The translations under genes were made by a program, and so were the position numbers. This document shows positions 7,726 to 15,167 of a DNA stretch of 64,000 nucleotides, piece by piece. The DNA is from Mycobacterium sp. 155 (GTDB lineage Bacteria > Actinomycetota > Actinomycetes > Mycobacteriales > Mycobacteriaceae). A model generated the notes under the pieces. That model was given only the letters and a program-made list of their open reading frames with translations. It ran no database searches and had not been told where the DNA came from. How positions within the stretch are numbered: position 1 is the first letter of the stretch; each line of letters starts with the position of its first letter. Location: positions 3,670,478-3,734,477 of the forward strand of contig NZ_KB892705.1 in assembly GCF_000373905.1 (NCBI RefSeq), given 5' to 3'.

Positions 7726-9075
7726 GTGCAGCGGTTAGCCGTCGTGGTGCTTGCGGTGTTGCTGACGATGTTCAGTGCACCGCCGGCCTGGGCCATCGAT
7801 CCGCCTGTGATCGATCCCGTCGCAGTTCCGCCAGATCAACTAGGTCCCGACGAGCCGACCGAGCAGCGCTACGAGTGCAAGGGCCCCACGGTCATGCCGA
7901 ACTCGAACTTCGCAGATAAGCCGTGGGCGAACACCTACCTCCGGATCGCCGACGCGCAGAAGTTCGCAACGGGCGCCGGGGTAACTGTGGCCGTCATCGA
8001 TACCGGCGTCAACGGTTCGCCACGCGTGCCCGCCCAACCCGGCGGTGATTTCGTCGACGCCGGCGGCAACGGCATGTCCGACTGCGATGCCCACGGAACC
8101 CTGACCGCGTCCATCATCGCCGGACGCCCGTCACCCACCGACGGTTTCGTCGGTGTCGCACCCGATGCCCGAATCCTGTCGCTGCGCCAGACCTCGGGGA
8201 TGTTCCAGCCCAAGGGTGCTCAGCGGGACCTGAACAACCCGAACGACACCCCTACCGCCGGGTCGATCCGCAGCCTGGCCCGGTCCATCGTGCATGCCGC
8301 CAACATTGGGGCGCAGGTGATCAACATCAGTGAGGCCGCCTGCTACAAAGTCACCCGACGTATCGACGAGTCAACTCTGGGCGCCGCAATAAACTACGCG
8401 GTCAGTGTCAAGAATGTGGTGATCTTGGTGGCCGCCGGAAACACCGGCGGCGACTGCACGCAGAACCCGCCGCCAGACCCATCGGTTCCCTCCGATCCCC
8501 GGGGATGGGGGAAAGTTCAGACCATCGTCAGCCCCGCCTGGTATGACCCGATGGTCCTGACCGTCGGCAGCATCGCCGAGAACGGTCAGCCAAGCAACTT
8601 TTCGATGTCCGGTCCCTGGGTGGGTGCCGCAGCACCCGGTGAGAACCTCACCGCGCTCGGGTACGACGGTCAGCCGGTCAACGCCGTCGCCGACCAGGAC
8701 GGTCCCAAACCCCTGTTCGGAACGTCGTTTTCGGTTGCCTACGTGTCAGGTCTAGCTGCACTGCTCAAGCAGCGCTTCCCGGATCTCACCGCCGCGCAGA
8801 TCATCAACCGGATCACCGCCACTGCCCGGCATCCCGGCGGTGGCGTAGACAACTATGTCGGGGCCGGGGTCATCGACCCCGTCGCCGCGCTCACGTGGGA
8901 GATCCCCAGCGGCCCGGCCAATGCCCCCATGCAGGTCAAGGAAGTGCCGCCGCCGGTGCACATCCCACCGCCGGACCGTGGGCCGATAACGATCGTCGTC
9001 GCCATCGGTGTCGGCTTGGCCTTCGTCCTCGGCGTCGGCGCCATGGCTCGGCGCGCATTGAGGCGACGCCGATGA
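7726..9075 (+). CDS. mycP1: Mycosin-1, membrane-anchored subtilisin-like protease of ESX-1
   Basis: Mycosins are essential parts of ESX machines; MycP1 also cleaves EspB after secretion. The 449-residue protein has an N-terminal signal peptide (about 1-23, ending PPAWA), a subtilase domain with the triad Asp92 (VAVIDTGVN), His123 (DAHGTLTASIIAG) and Ser334 (GTSFSVAYVSGLAALL), the oxyanion Asn in VAAGNTGG, and a C-terminal membrane helix (about 421-442) followed by a basic tail. The start is GTG at 7726, giving a complete signal peptide. Its stop overlaps the eccE1 start (ATGA). EspB, its known substrate, is encoded just downstream. Confidence 0.97.
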   Translation: MQRLAVVVLAVLLTMFSAPPAWAIDPPVIDPVAVPPDQLGPDEPTEQRYECKGPTVMPNSNFADKPWANTYLRIADAQKFATGAGVTVAVIDTGVNGSPRVPAQPGGDFVDAGGNGMSDCDAHGTLTASIIAGRPSPTDGFVGVAPDARILSLRQTSGMFQPKGAQRDLNNPNDTPTAGSIRSLARSIVHAANIGAQVINISEAACYKVTRRIDESTLGAAINYAVSVKNVVILVAAGNTGGDCTQNPPPDPSVPSDPRGWGKVQTIVSPAWYDPMVLTVGSIAENGQPSNFSMSGPWVGAAAPGENLTALGYDGQPVNAVADQDGPKPLFGTSFSVAYVSGLAALLKQRFPDLTAAQIINRITATARHPGGGVDNYVGAGVIDPVAALTWEIPSGPANAPMQVKEVPPPVHIPPPDRGPITIVVAIGVGLAFVLGVGAMARRALRRRR

Positions 9076-10466
9076 ATATACTGCGCCAGTTCGGTTTTCG
9101 GTTCAGCACCGGCCACGCCATCTGGGCTGCGGCACTGATCCCCGCGTGCGTGGCGCTCTGCCTGCACTTCCACCTGCTGTGGTTGGGGATCACGCTCGCC
9201 GCGCTCGCCGCGGTGTTCTCAATGCTGACGATCCGCGGGCGACGGCTCACCGGTTGGGTCGCAGCCGTCGTCTCTTGGCGCCGGCGGCACCGCACCACCC
9301 CCGATCCGGCATCCGAGCCTGCGGTGGGCTCGACCGTGCTGCCCGGCGATCACGTCGCGGTGCGGTGGCAGGGCGAGTATCTGATCTCCGTGATCGAGCT
9401 GGTGCCACGGCCGTTCACCCCGACGGTGATCGTCAACGGCACAGCCGTTACCGATGACATCGTCAGCAGCAAGCTCGTCGAAGATCTGCTACTCGCGCAC
9501 TGCCCTGACCTTGAGGCCGACATCGTATCGTCCGGCCATCGAGTGGGCCGCACAGCACCGGCCAGTCTGGTGGCGCTCTACGAGCAGGTGGTGGGGCCCT
9601 ACCCTGCGCCAGCGAACCGGCGTACCTGGGTTGTGTTGCGCGCGAATCCCGATACGACGCAACGTTCTGCGCAGCGACGCGACTCGGGGGTGTCGGGCCT
9701 GGCGCGGTATCTGGTGGCGTCGACGACGCGAATCGCCGATCAACTGGCCAGCCATGGGATCGACGCCCAATGCTGCCGCAGCTTCGATGACTACGACAAG
9801 GCCACTGAAATCAGTTTCGAGCAGGAAGCCTGGTCGGTCATCAAGGGCCGCAGTACTTTTACCGCTGCCTACAGTGCTCCGGGTGGCCCTGACGTGTGGT
9901 GGTCGGCACGAGCCGATCACACCACCACGCGGGTGCGGGTCATTCCCGGCATGGCGCCGATCAACACGGTGCTGCTGACAACGTTGGCCAATCCCACCAC
10001 TCCGCGCGGGTTTTCGTGTCTGTTCGGTGGCCAGCGGGCGGCGCTGCAGGGCATCAGCCCGGTGGCCGACAAGCACTACGAAATCCCGATCGGATCGGCC
10101 GGTGTGCTTATCGGCGAGACCGCCGACCGCTACCCGGTGTACATGCCGTTCGACAACATCGATGTCAGCATCAACCTCGGTGACGCGCGGCTCTTCACCC
10201 AGTTTTTGATCCGTTCGGCAGCCGCCGGTGCGGTGATCACACTCAGCCCACAGTTCCGCGAGTTCGCGTCGTTGATCAACGGCCGAGTCGGACGTGTGCC
10301 CCGGGTGGCCTGGCCCCATGCCACGACCTACCTCGGCCCGCATCAGGGAGTCGGACGAGTCATCTTGCGGCCCAACTTTATTGATACACCCCGGCACCGG
10401 CAGCTGCCGATCCAGCTGATCAATCCGCGTGAAGAGAGCCGTTATCAAATGGCGCTGGAACAGTAG
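9072..10466 (+). CDS. eccE1: ESX-1 membrane complex component EccE1
   Basis: EccE sits at the outer rim of the ESX membrane complex with EccB, EccC and EccD. The 464-residue protein begins with two close hydrophobic segments (about residues 15-50, separated by HFH) followed by a basic stretch and a soluble domain, the standard EccE layout. The ATG overlaps the mycP1 stop in ATGA; the longer upstream frame is shadow. The gene ends PREESRYQMALEQ and is followed within 11 bases by the short espB-tail ORF. Confidence 0.93.
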   Translation: MNILRQFGFRFSTGHAIWAAALIPACVALCLHFHLLWLGITLAALAAVFSMLTIRGRRLTGWVAAVVSWRRRHRTTPDPASEPAVGSTVLPGDHVAVRWQGEYLISVIELVPRPFTPTVIVNGTAVTDDIVSSKLVEDLLLAHCPDLEADIVSSGHRVGRTAPASLVALYEQVVGPYPAPANRRTWVVLRANPDTTQRSAQRRDSGVSGLARYLVASTTRIADQLASHGIDAQCCRSFDDYDKATEISFEQEAWSVIKGRSTFTAAYSAPGGPDVWWSARADHTTTRVRVIPGMAPINTVLLTTLANPTTPRGFSCLFGGQRAALQGISPVADKHYEIPIGSAGVLIGETADRYPVYMPFDNIDVSINLGDARLFTQFLIRSAAAGAVITLSPQFREFASLINGRVGRVPRVAWPHATTYLGPHQGVGRVILRPNFIDTPRHRQLPIQLINPREESRYQMALEQ

Positions 10467-10476
10467 GGGGATCGCC

Positions 10477-10569
10477 ATGGCAGACGGCGGTCCGCAGCCG
10501 ACACCCAACGATGGTGTCGCTGGAGCACCACAACGACGCCGCAAGGAAGACGGAAAGGAGTCCTCATGA
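10477..10569 (+). pseudogene. 30-codon chimeric ORF carrying the espB C-terminal tail
   Basis: An ATG with GGGGG upstream opens a 30-codon frame whose first 17 or so residues (MADGGPQPTPNDGVAGA) match nothing nearby. Its last residues, PQRRRKEDGKESS, are identical in protein and DNA to the end of EspB. Its TGA overlaps the espL start exactly as espB does downstream. I read this as a recombination scar: the first 18 codons of a lost gene joined to the duplicated 3' end of espB. It may still be translated and couple espL translation to the eccE1 message. Confidence 0.6.
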
Positions 10570-10909
10570 CCGACGGCATGCACCCCGAAGTCGCCGCAGT
10601 CCTACAAAAAGCACAACAACTGCAAGCCCTCATGGACGACCAACTACACAAAATGAACACCGAAACCTTCACCGCCGCAGACGAAACCAACACCGTCGAA
10701 GTGACATTGAACGGACATCACCACCTCAAATCCGTCTTCATCGAAGAAGGCCTCTTCCGCCTAGGCGCCGCCACCGTCGAACAACGCCTCAACGAAGCAC
10801 TCCACAAAGCCACCACCCAAGCATCAGCCTCCATCACCGCCGACCGCGAACGACTCGACCACACAGTCGCCGCCCTCACCCAACACGAATAGCTCCAGCC
10901 GATCCGAGA
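10528..10909 (+). repeat. 382-bp direct repeat, copy 1 (espB tail + espL)
   Basis: This segment matches 12471-12852 at every position except 10755 (T here, C in copy 2). It covers the last 13 codons of espB, all of espL and 17 bases after the espL stop. Near identity indicates a recent duplication or ongoing gene conversion. Confidence 0.95.
10566..10892 (+). CDS. espL: EspL, ESX-1 secretion-associated protein (copy 1)
   Basis: This 108-residue protein resembles the YbaB-like EspL of ESX-1 loci, including the central beta-rich part TNTVEVTLNGHHHLKSVFIEEG. In other mycobacteria EspL stabilises EspB and related substrates and affects WhiB6 output. This copy has Phe in EGLFRLG where copy 2 has Leu, the only difference. 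Codon choice (CAA, AAA, GAA, CTA) is unlike eccE1 or mycP1 next door. The start overlaps the short chimeric ORF by ATGA. Both copies are complete, so both may be functional. Confidence 0.9.
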   Translation: MTDGMHPEVAAVLQKAQQLQALMDDQLHKMNTETFTAADETNTVEVTLNGHHHLKSVFIEEGLFRLGAATVEQRLNEALHKATTQASASITADRERLDHTVAALTQHE

Positions 10910-10967
10910 CTCCCTCCGGGGCGATACACCGTTATCAGCTGGCATTGCAACAGTCAGAGGGGATGCC

Positions 10968-12512
10968 ATGACAAGCGAACAGTCATTCGTCAAAGTGACG
11001 CCAGAGACCCTGGACGCGAAAGCCAGTGCGCTAGAGGCGGACCTCCCGACCGTGCCGGAGATACCCAGCCTTGGGGACACACCGTGCGAACTCCAGATGG
11101 CGCGGAAAGCCATAGCAATCATTGCCGCTTCACTGGAGAACCTGAGAACTGCGGTTGCCGCCGGAAACGCCGAGGCGAAGCGACTTGCCGCGTGTCTTCA
11201 TGCCACAGCTGATGCCTATCGGATAGTTGACGAGGCCAAAGCTCGATCGGTCGACAGTGGCGTTCCGACGGGTGTCGAATCGATCCAGCCGCGACCCCAA
11301 TTCGATGCCGAGTCGGTTGCGATGACCTACGCCGGCACCGGCCTGCCGGCACCGGCCCCCGACGACGATCCCGACTGGGAACCCGCCGCCAAGGCCATCA
11401 ACACCTCCGACGGTGGCCGAAGCCTGCTCGACTTGAAAGAACAGATTCAGAAGCTGCAGACCGCAATCGGCGAGCGCGCCCAGTTGTACAACCTGGACAA
11501 CACCCACTGGGAGGGCGCCTCAGCCGAGGTGGCCGAGGCTGCTTTCCGCAAACATCAGTCGTGGCTGCTCGACACGCTGGCGCCGGCATGCGGCAAAGTA
11601 AACGATCAGATACAGAAGCTTGTCGACACGCATTACTCGGAACAGCCCAACCACCCGACCGAGATGGATGTCGAATCTGTCGAAAACGAACAAGACGGTG
11701 ACTCCTGGAGTCGGCTCTACCAGATGAAACAGGAGCTATCCACCCAAACACTAACTCGGTACGCCAACGGCCTCGACATCTCTCCGATTCGACCAGAAGG
11801 ACCCCCACAAGGCGGCTACTCAACACCTCCGGTGAAACCGGACGATGTTCCTCGCGGCAAACCGAGCGGGCAGACCGACAAGCCCGGAGGCAGCGAGGCC
11901 CACAAGACCGGCGGTGTTGGTGGCAGGAATTCGACTTCGCCCAATGAATCCGGCTCCGCCCGAGATACTGCGTCAGCCATGGCAGCACAGCAGCCGCAGT
12001 CGGCTGGTCCATCCGGGGCCGGCTCGCCATCCGGTGCAGGCGGGTCGCCCGCCGGCGGTGGTTCACCTGCGGGCACCGGCGGGTTTCCTGCCGGTGGGAT
12101 GCCGGGTGGACTGGGAGACGCTGAGCCCCCGCTGCCGAAAGTTAAAGAGCCCGACCTGAAACCGGCCAGTCTCGGCGATGGCGGAGCAGGCGGTGGCGGT
12201 GCTGGTGGAGGCGGCGCGCCGTCGGCGCCGCTGGGAACAGCCCCGAGCGGCGTTGACGCCGCAGCAGCATCCGCCCGCGGCCCGGTGCCTGTTGGCACTG
12301 CTCCCACGAGTACCGCTGGTGGTGGTATGGGCGGCGGTGGCATGGGTGGCATGGGCCACGGCGGCGGCCACCAAGGTAAAGAAAAACGCCGCGACCCCAA
12401 CCTGTCCCCCGACGAAGACCTCTACGTAGAAGACCACGCCTACACCGAACCAGTCATCGGACGCCAAAACCCACAACGACGCCGCAAGGAAGACGGAAAG
12501 GAGTCCTCATGA
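10968..12512 (+). CDS. espB: EspB, secreted ESX-1 substrate
   Basis: EspB is secreted by ESX-1, trimmed by MycP1 and assembles into ring-shaped oligomers. The 514-residue protein has the PE/PPE-like helical N-terminal half with the secretion motif YRIVD (84-88, YxxxD) and WEG (181-183, WxG), then a Gly/Pro/Ser-rich low-complexity region (about 270-470) and the conserved acidic tail DEDLYVEDHAYTEPVIG ending RRRKEDGKESS. GAGGGGATGCC precedes the ATG. The final 45 or so codons switch to the A-ending codon style of espL, unlike the rest of the gene. Its stop overlaps espL copy 2 in ATGA. Confidence 0.93.
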   Translation: MTSEQSFVKVTPETLDAKASALEADLPTVPEIPSLGDTPCELQMARKAIAIIAASLENLRTAVAAGNAEAKRLAACLHATADAYRIVDEAKARSVDSGVPTGVESIQPRPQFDAESVAMTYAGTGLPAPAPDDDPDWEPAAKAINTSDGGRSLLDLKEQIQKLQTAIGERAQLYNLDNTHWEGASAEVAEAAFRKHQSWLLDTLAPACGKVNDQIQKLVDTHYSEQPNHPTEMDVESVENEQDGDSWSRLYQMKQELSTQTLTRYANGLDISPIRPEGPPQGGYSTPPVKPDDVPRGKPSGQTDKPGGSEAHKTGGVGGRNSTSPNESGSARDTASAMAAQQPQSAGPSGAGSPSGAGGSPAGGGSPAGTGGFPAGGMPGGLGDAEPPLPKVKEPDLKPASLGDGGAGGGGAGGGGAPSAPLGTAPSGVDAAAASARGPVPVGTAPTSTAGGGMGGGGMGGMGHGGGHQGKEKRRDPNLSPDEDLYVEDHAYTEPVIGRQNPQRRRKEDGKESS

Positions 12513-12852
12513 CCGACGGCATGCACCCCGAAGTCGCCGCAGTCCTACAAAAAGCACAACAACTGCAAGCCCTCATGGACGACCAACTACACAAAATGAA
12601 CACCGAAACCTTCACCGCCGCAGACGAAACCAACACCGTCGAAGTGACATTGAACGGACATCACCACCTCAAATCCGTCTTCATCGAAGAAGGCCTCCTC
12701 CGCCTAGGCGCCGCCACCGTCGAACAACGCCTCAACGAAGCACTCCACAAAGCCACCACCCAAGCATCAGCCTCCATCACCGCCGACCGCGAACGACTCG
12801 ACCACACAGTCGCCGCCCTCACCCAACACGAATAGCTCCAGCCGATCCGAGA
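12471..12852 (+). repeat. 382-bp direct repeat, copy 2 (espB tail + espL)
   Basis: This is the second copy of the repeat at 10528-10909, here continuous with a full-length espB and therefore probably the parental arrangement. The two copies are 1,943 bp apart start to start, with the whole of espB upstream of its tail between them. Confidence 0.95.
12509..12835 (+). CDS. espL: EspL, ESX-1 secretion-associated protein (copy 2)
   Basis: Identical to copy 1 except Leu for Phe in EGLLRLG. It has the usual espB-espL overlap (ATGA), as expected for a chaperone-like partner translated with its substrate. It ends the mycP1-side operon and converges with the EspK-like gene 72 bases away. Between them is only a weak CCGAG/CTCGG hairpin (12846-12860) and no strong terminator. 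Confidence 0.92.
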   Translation: MTDGMHPEVAAVLQKAQQLQALMDDQLHKMNTETFTAADETNTVEVTLNGHHHLKSVFIEEGLLRLGAATVEQRLNEALHKATTQASASITADRERLDHTVAALTQHE

Positions 12853-12907
12853 TAGCCTCGGACACAACTAATTCGAGATTATCGATACGCTCAAGTTCCG
12901 AGCAGTG

Positions 12908-15142
12908 TTATCCCGCTGGCACCAAGCTATCGCTGATCAGCACACTGATGTGCTGCCAATACACCCAATCGGCGATCGCTGCACGCTGCTCGTCGGGACT
13001 GCTCGCTATGTGAGCGCGGTGCAACGCCAGTTCCCCCTGGTGATTGGCGTAATTGATGAAGGCCTCCAGATGCGCGACCTCGCGACCTTCGGTGGTGCGC
13101 ATCAACGGCTTCTGGAGCTCACGCCACAACGACTGGGATTTATCGGCCGGTGCTGTGTCATCGGCAGGTCTCGGCGGCAACAGCTCGGTCAACCCACTGT
13201 CACTCGTTGCGGCCAACATCGCCGCTGCATCCGGTGCGATGATCTCCAACCGGCTGCGGCCCTGCATGCGGCCATCCTCCGGGATATCGCTTTCGTCCAG
13301 GACCATCTTGGTCACACCCGGATCGATACCCGTCAGCTGTTCCTGCGTACCGACGACCGCCTGCAATCGAACACCCTGATGCTGTGCCCAGTCCTGTAAT
13401 GCCAGGAACGGGTAGGTCGCCCACTTCGCCCGATCCGATGCTGGAATCGACTCATCGGCACTGACCATGCGGACCTGTTCGGGCAGGTTCACCTCGTCGG
13501 GAATGTAGGCGATTCCATAGCTATTGGCGACGAGGATGCCGCCATCGACGGTCAGACCGGTAGCCCATACAAAGCCCCACCCGTACTTGGGAATTGACGG
13601 CGACGCGTTCAGGGCTGCCGCGATGCGCCGTGCGAGTTGCAACGGGTCATTGCCAGCCTGCTTGCGCCGCAAAGCATTCGCGGTTTGAGCAGCCGCGATA
13701 GCATCCCGTTCCGCCCGAGCTGCCGTCACGGGTACAGGTGCAGGCGCTACATTCGACGATGCGTTCGACGATGTCGATGCCGGCGCCACGGCAGGACCCA
13801 TCGGCCCCGGTGCTGGCGTTCCTGCTGTCGGCAGCGACGGCGCCGGACCCAACGGCATACTTGGCGTCGGTCCACTGGCCACGTTGAGATTCGAATTCAC
13901 CGGCGGCGCAGACGGACTCGCTCCTCCACCGGATGGCGCAGCAGGTGCCGAATCCGCCGGTGCGGCCGGAGCAGAAGGTGGCGGCTGCAACGAGGCAGCC
14001 GGATTCACCGGCGCCGACGAGGGACCCAGCCCACCCGTCTGCGGCCCCGCGAATGGCTGATTCAGGGGCGCCTGCTGCGCTGCGTTGCTCATTGCCCTTG
14101 TGAAGTCGTTGAGCTGCTGCTGTGGAGTCAACGGCTGCCCTGTACTGCCCATCATCTGAGGGGTTATCTGTGAAGGAATACCGGGCGAGCCAGGGCTGTC
14201 CAGTCTCGGTACGCCGGGCGCTCCCGCAGGTCCTGGTACTGGGGAACCAGTCGCGGGAGTAGGTGGCGGAGGCGGCGTTCTGCCTGCGCCTGGCACGGAA
14301 GGAATTTGTGGCGTGGTTGCAACCGGCTCAGGAAAGACATTGGCGGCTGGCAATGCTGGCTCACCAGGCACCGGTGCAACCGGAGCAGGATTCTTGCCTG
14401 GGTTGGTTGCACTTGGGTTAGGCGGAGTACCAGCAATGTTGCTCACAGGCAACGCCGGCTCACCGTCGCCCGGCACTGCGGCGCCGGGCGATGGATTTTT
14501 ACCCGGGTTGGTTGCACTTGGGTTAGGCGGAGTACCAGCAATGTTGTTCACGGGCAACGTCGGGGCGCCGTTATTCATGAGGTTGTTCACGCGGGTAATA
14601 TTTCTACTGCCCTGGTCGCGCTTGACCTCGTAATGAGCAAGATCTGGTTTGGATTGTGCCCCCGAAATAAACTTCGCCTCTGCTTGAATCAGAGCAATAT
14701 TAGTATTTTTGGTATCTTGAATTTTCTGTTGGATATAGCGTTTCTTATCGTCGTCCTCTATATTCTCGTCACCTTTGACTGAGCCAATATCTTCGTTGGC
14801 GCTCTCCACGTTGTTAGATATCTGTTTCTTGGCGTCTTTAACCGCTTCACTGCAGGCGTGGAGCAAATCGCAAGCGGCTTGAAGCTCAGTCGCCAAATTC
14901 TGGAGATCAGTTATGCGTTGACCGAGAGCACTGTGCGCGGCGCCTGCAGCTGCACCGGACCACAGTGCAGCACCAGCAAACATCATTGCTTGCTCGTGCT
15001 GGGTGGATTCCACCTGTCTCCGAACAGTGCTTGCCGCGTTCTTAAAGGTCTGCGACAGAGTTTCGAGCGCATCTTCGTCGGCTTCTGGCCACGCAGGTGG
15101 AGCAGCCATACCGTACGGATCGTCCGGCTTCTGGATGCTCAT
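12908..15142 (-). CDS. EspK-like ESX-1 secretion-associated protein
   Basis: A 744-residue protein in three parts: an N-terminal helical domain (about 1-190) with a WSG turn (ALWSGAAAGAAHSAL, WxG-like); a long Pro/Ala/Ser/Gly-rich linker (about 195-500) holding a 35-residue tandem repeat; and a folded C-terminal domain (about 510-744; KYGWGFVWATGLTVDGG, QGRSRLEIIAP). Length, architecture and place between espL and espJ point to EspK, which in other species links EspB to EccCb1. It lies on the same strand as eccD1, whereas M. tuberculosis espK lies with espB-espL, so either the gene is inverted or this is a different EspK-type protein. Parts of the N-terminal coding region are distinctly AT-rich for this genome. 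Confidence 0.65.
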   Translation of the reverse strand: MSIQKPDDPYGMAAPPAWPEADEDALETLSQTFKNAASTVRRQVESTQHEQAMMFAGAALWSGAAAGAAHSALGQRITDLQNLATELQAACDLLHACSEAVKDAKKQISNNVESANEDIGSVKGDENIEDDDKKRYIQQKIQDTKNTNIALIQAEAKFISGAQSKPDLAHYEVKRDQGSRNITRVNNLMNNGAPTLPVNNIAGTPPNPSATNPGKNPSPGAAVPGDGEPALPVSNIAGTPPNPSATNPGKNPAPVAPVPGEPALPAANVFPEPVATTPQIPSVPGAGRTPPPPPTPATGSPVPGPAGAPGVPRLDSPGSPGIPSQITPQMMGSTGQPLTPQQQLNDFTRAMSNAAQQAPLNQPFAGPQTGGLGPSSAPVNPAASLQPPPSAPAAPADSAPAAPSGGGASPSAPPVNSNLNVASGPTPSMPLGPAPSLPTAGTPAPGPMGPAVAPASTSSNASSNVAPAPVPVTAARAERDAIAAAQTANALRRKQAGNDPLQLARRIAAALNASPSIPKYGWGFVWATGLTVDGGILVANSYGIAYIPDEVNLPEQVRMVSADESIPASDRAKWATYPFLALQDWAQHQGVRLQAVVGTQEQLTGIDPGVTKMVLDESDIPEDGRMQGRSRLEIIAPDAAAMLAATSDSGLTELLPPRPADDTAPADKSQSLWRELQKPLMRTTEGREVAHLEAFINYANHQGELALHRAHIASSPDEQRAAIADWVYWQHISVLISDSLVPAG
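14381..14575 (-). repeat. 105-bp tandem repeat inside the EspK-like gene
   Basis: A 42-bp block is identical at 14400-14441 and 14505-14546, with similar flanks, giving two copies of a 35-residue unit around NIAGTPPNPSATNPGKNP in the proline-rich linker. A weaker third start (EPALPAANVFPEP) follows. The unit is in frame, so copy number could vary without breaking the gene. Confidence 0.85.
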
Positions 15143-15167
15143 ATCAAGTACGTCACCGTCCTTTATC

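Noticed and set aside
12846..12860. Terminator between espL and the EspK-like gene
   Set aside because: The CCGAG/CTCGG stem is only five base pairs and has no T-run, too weak to call as a feature.
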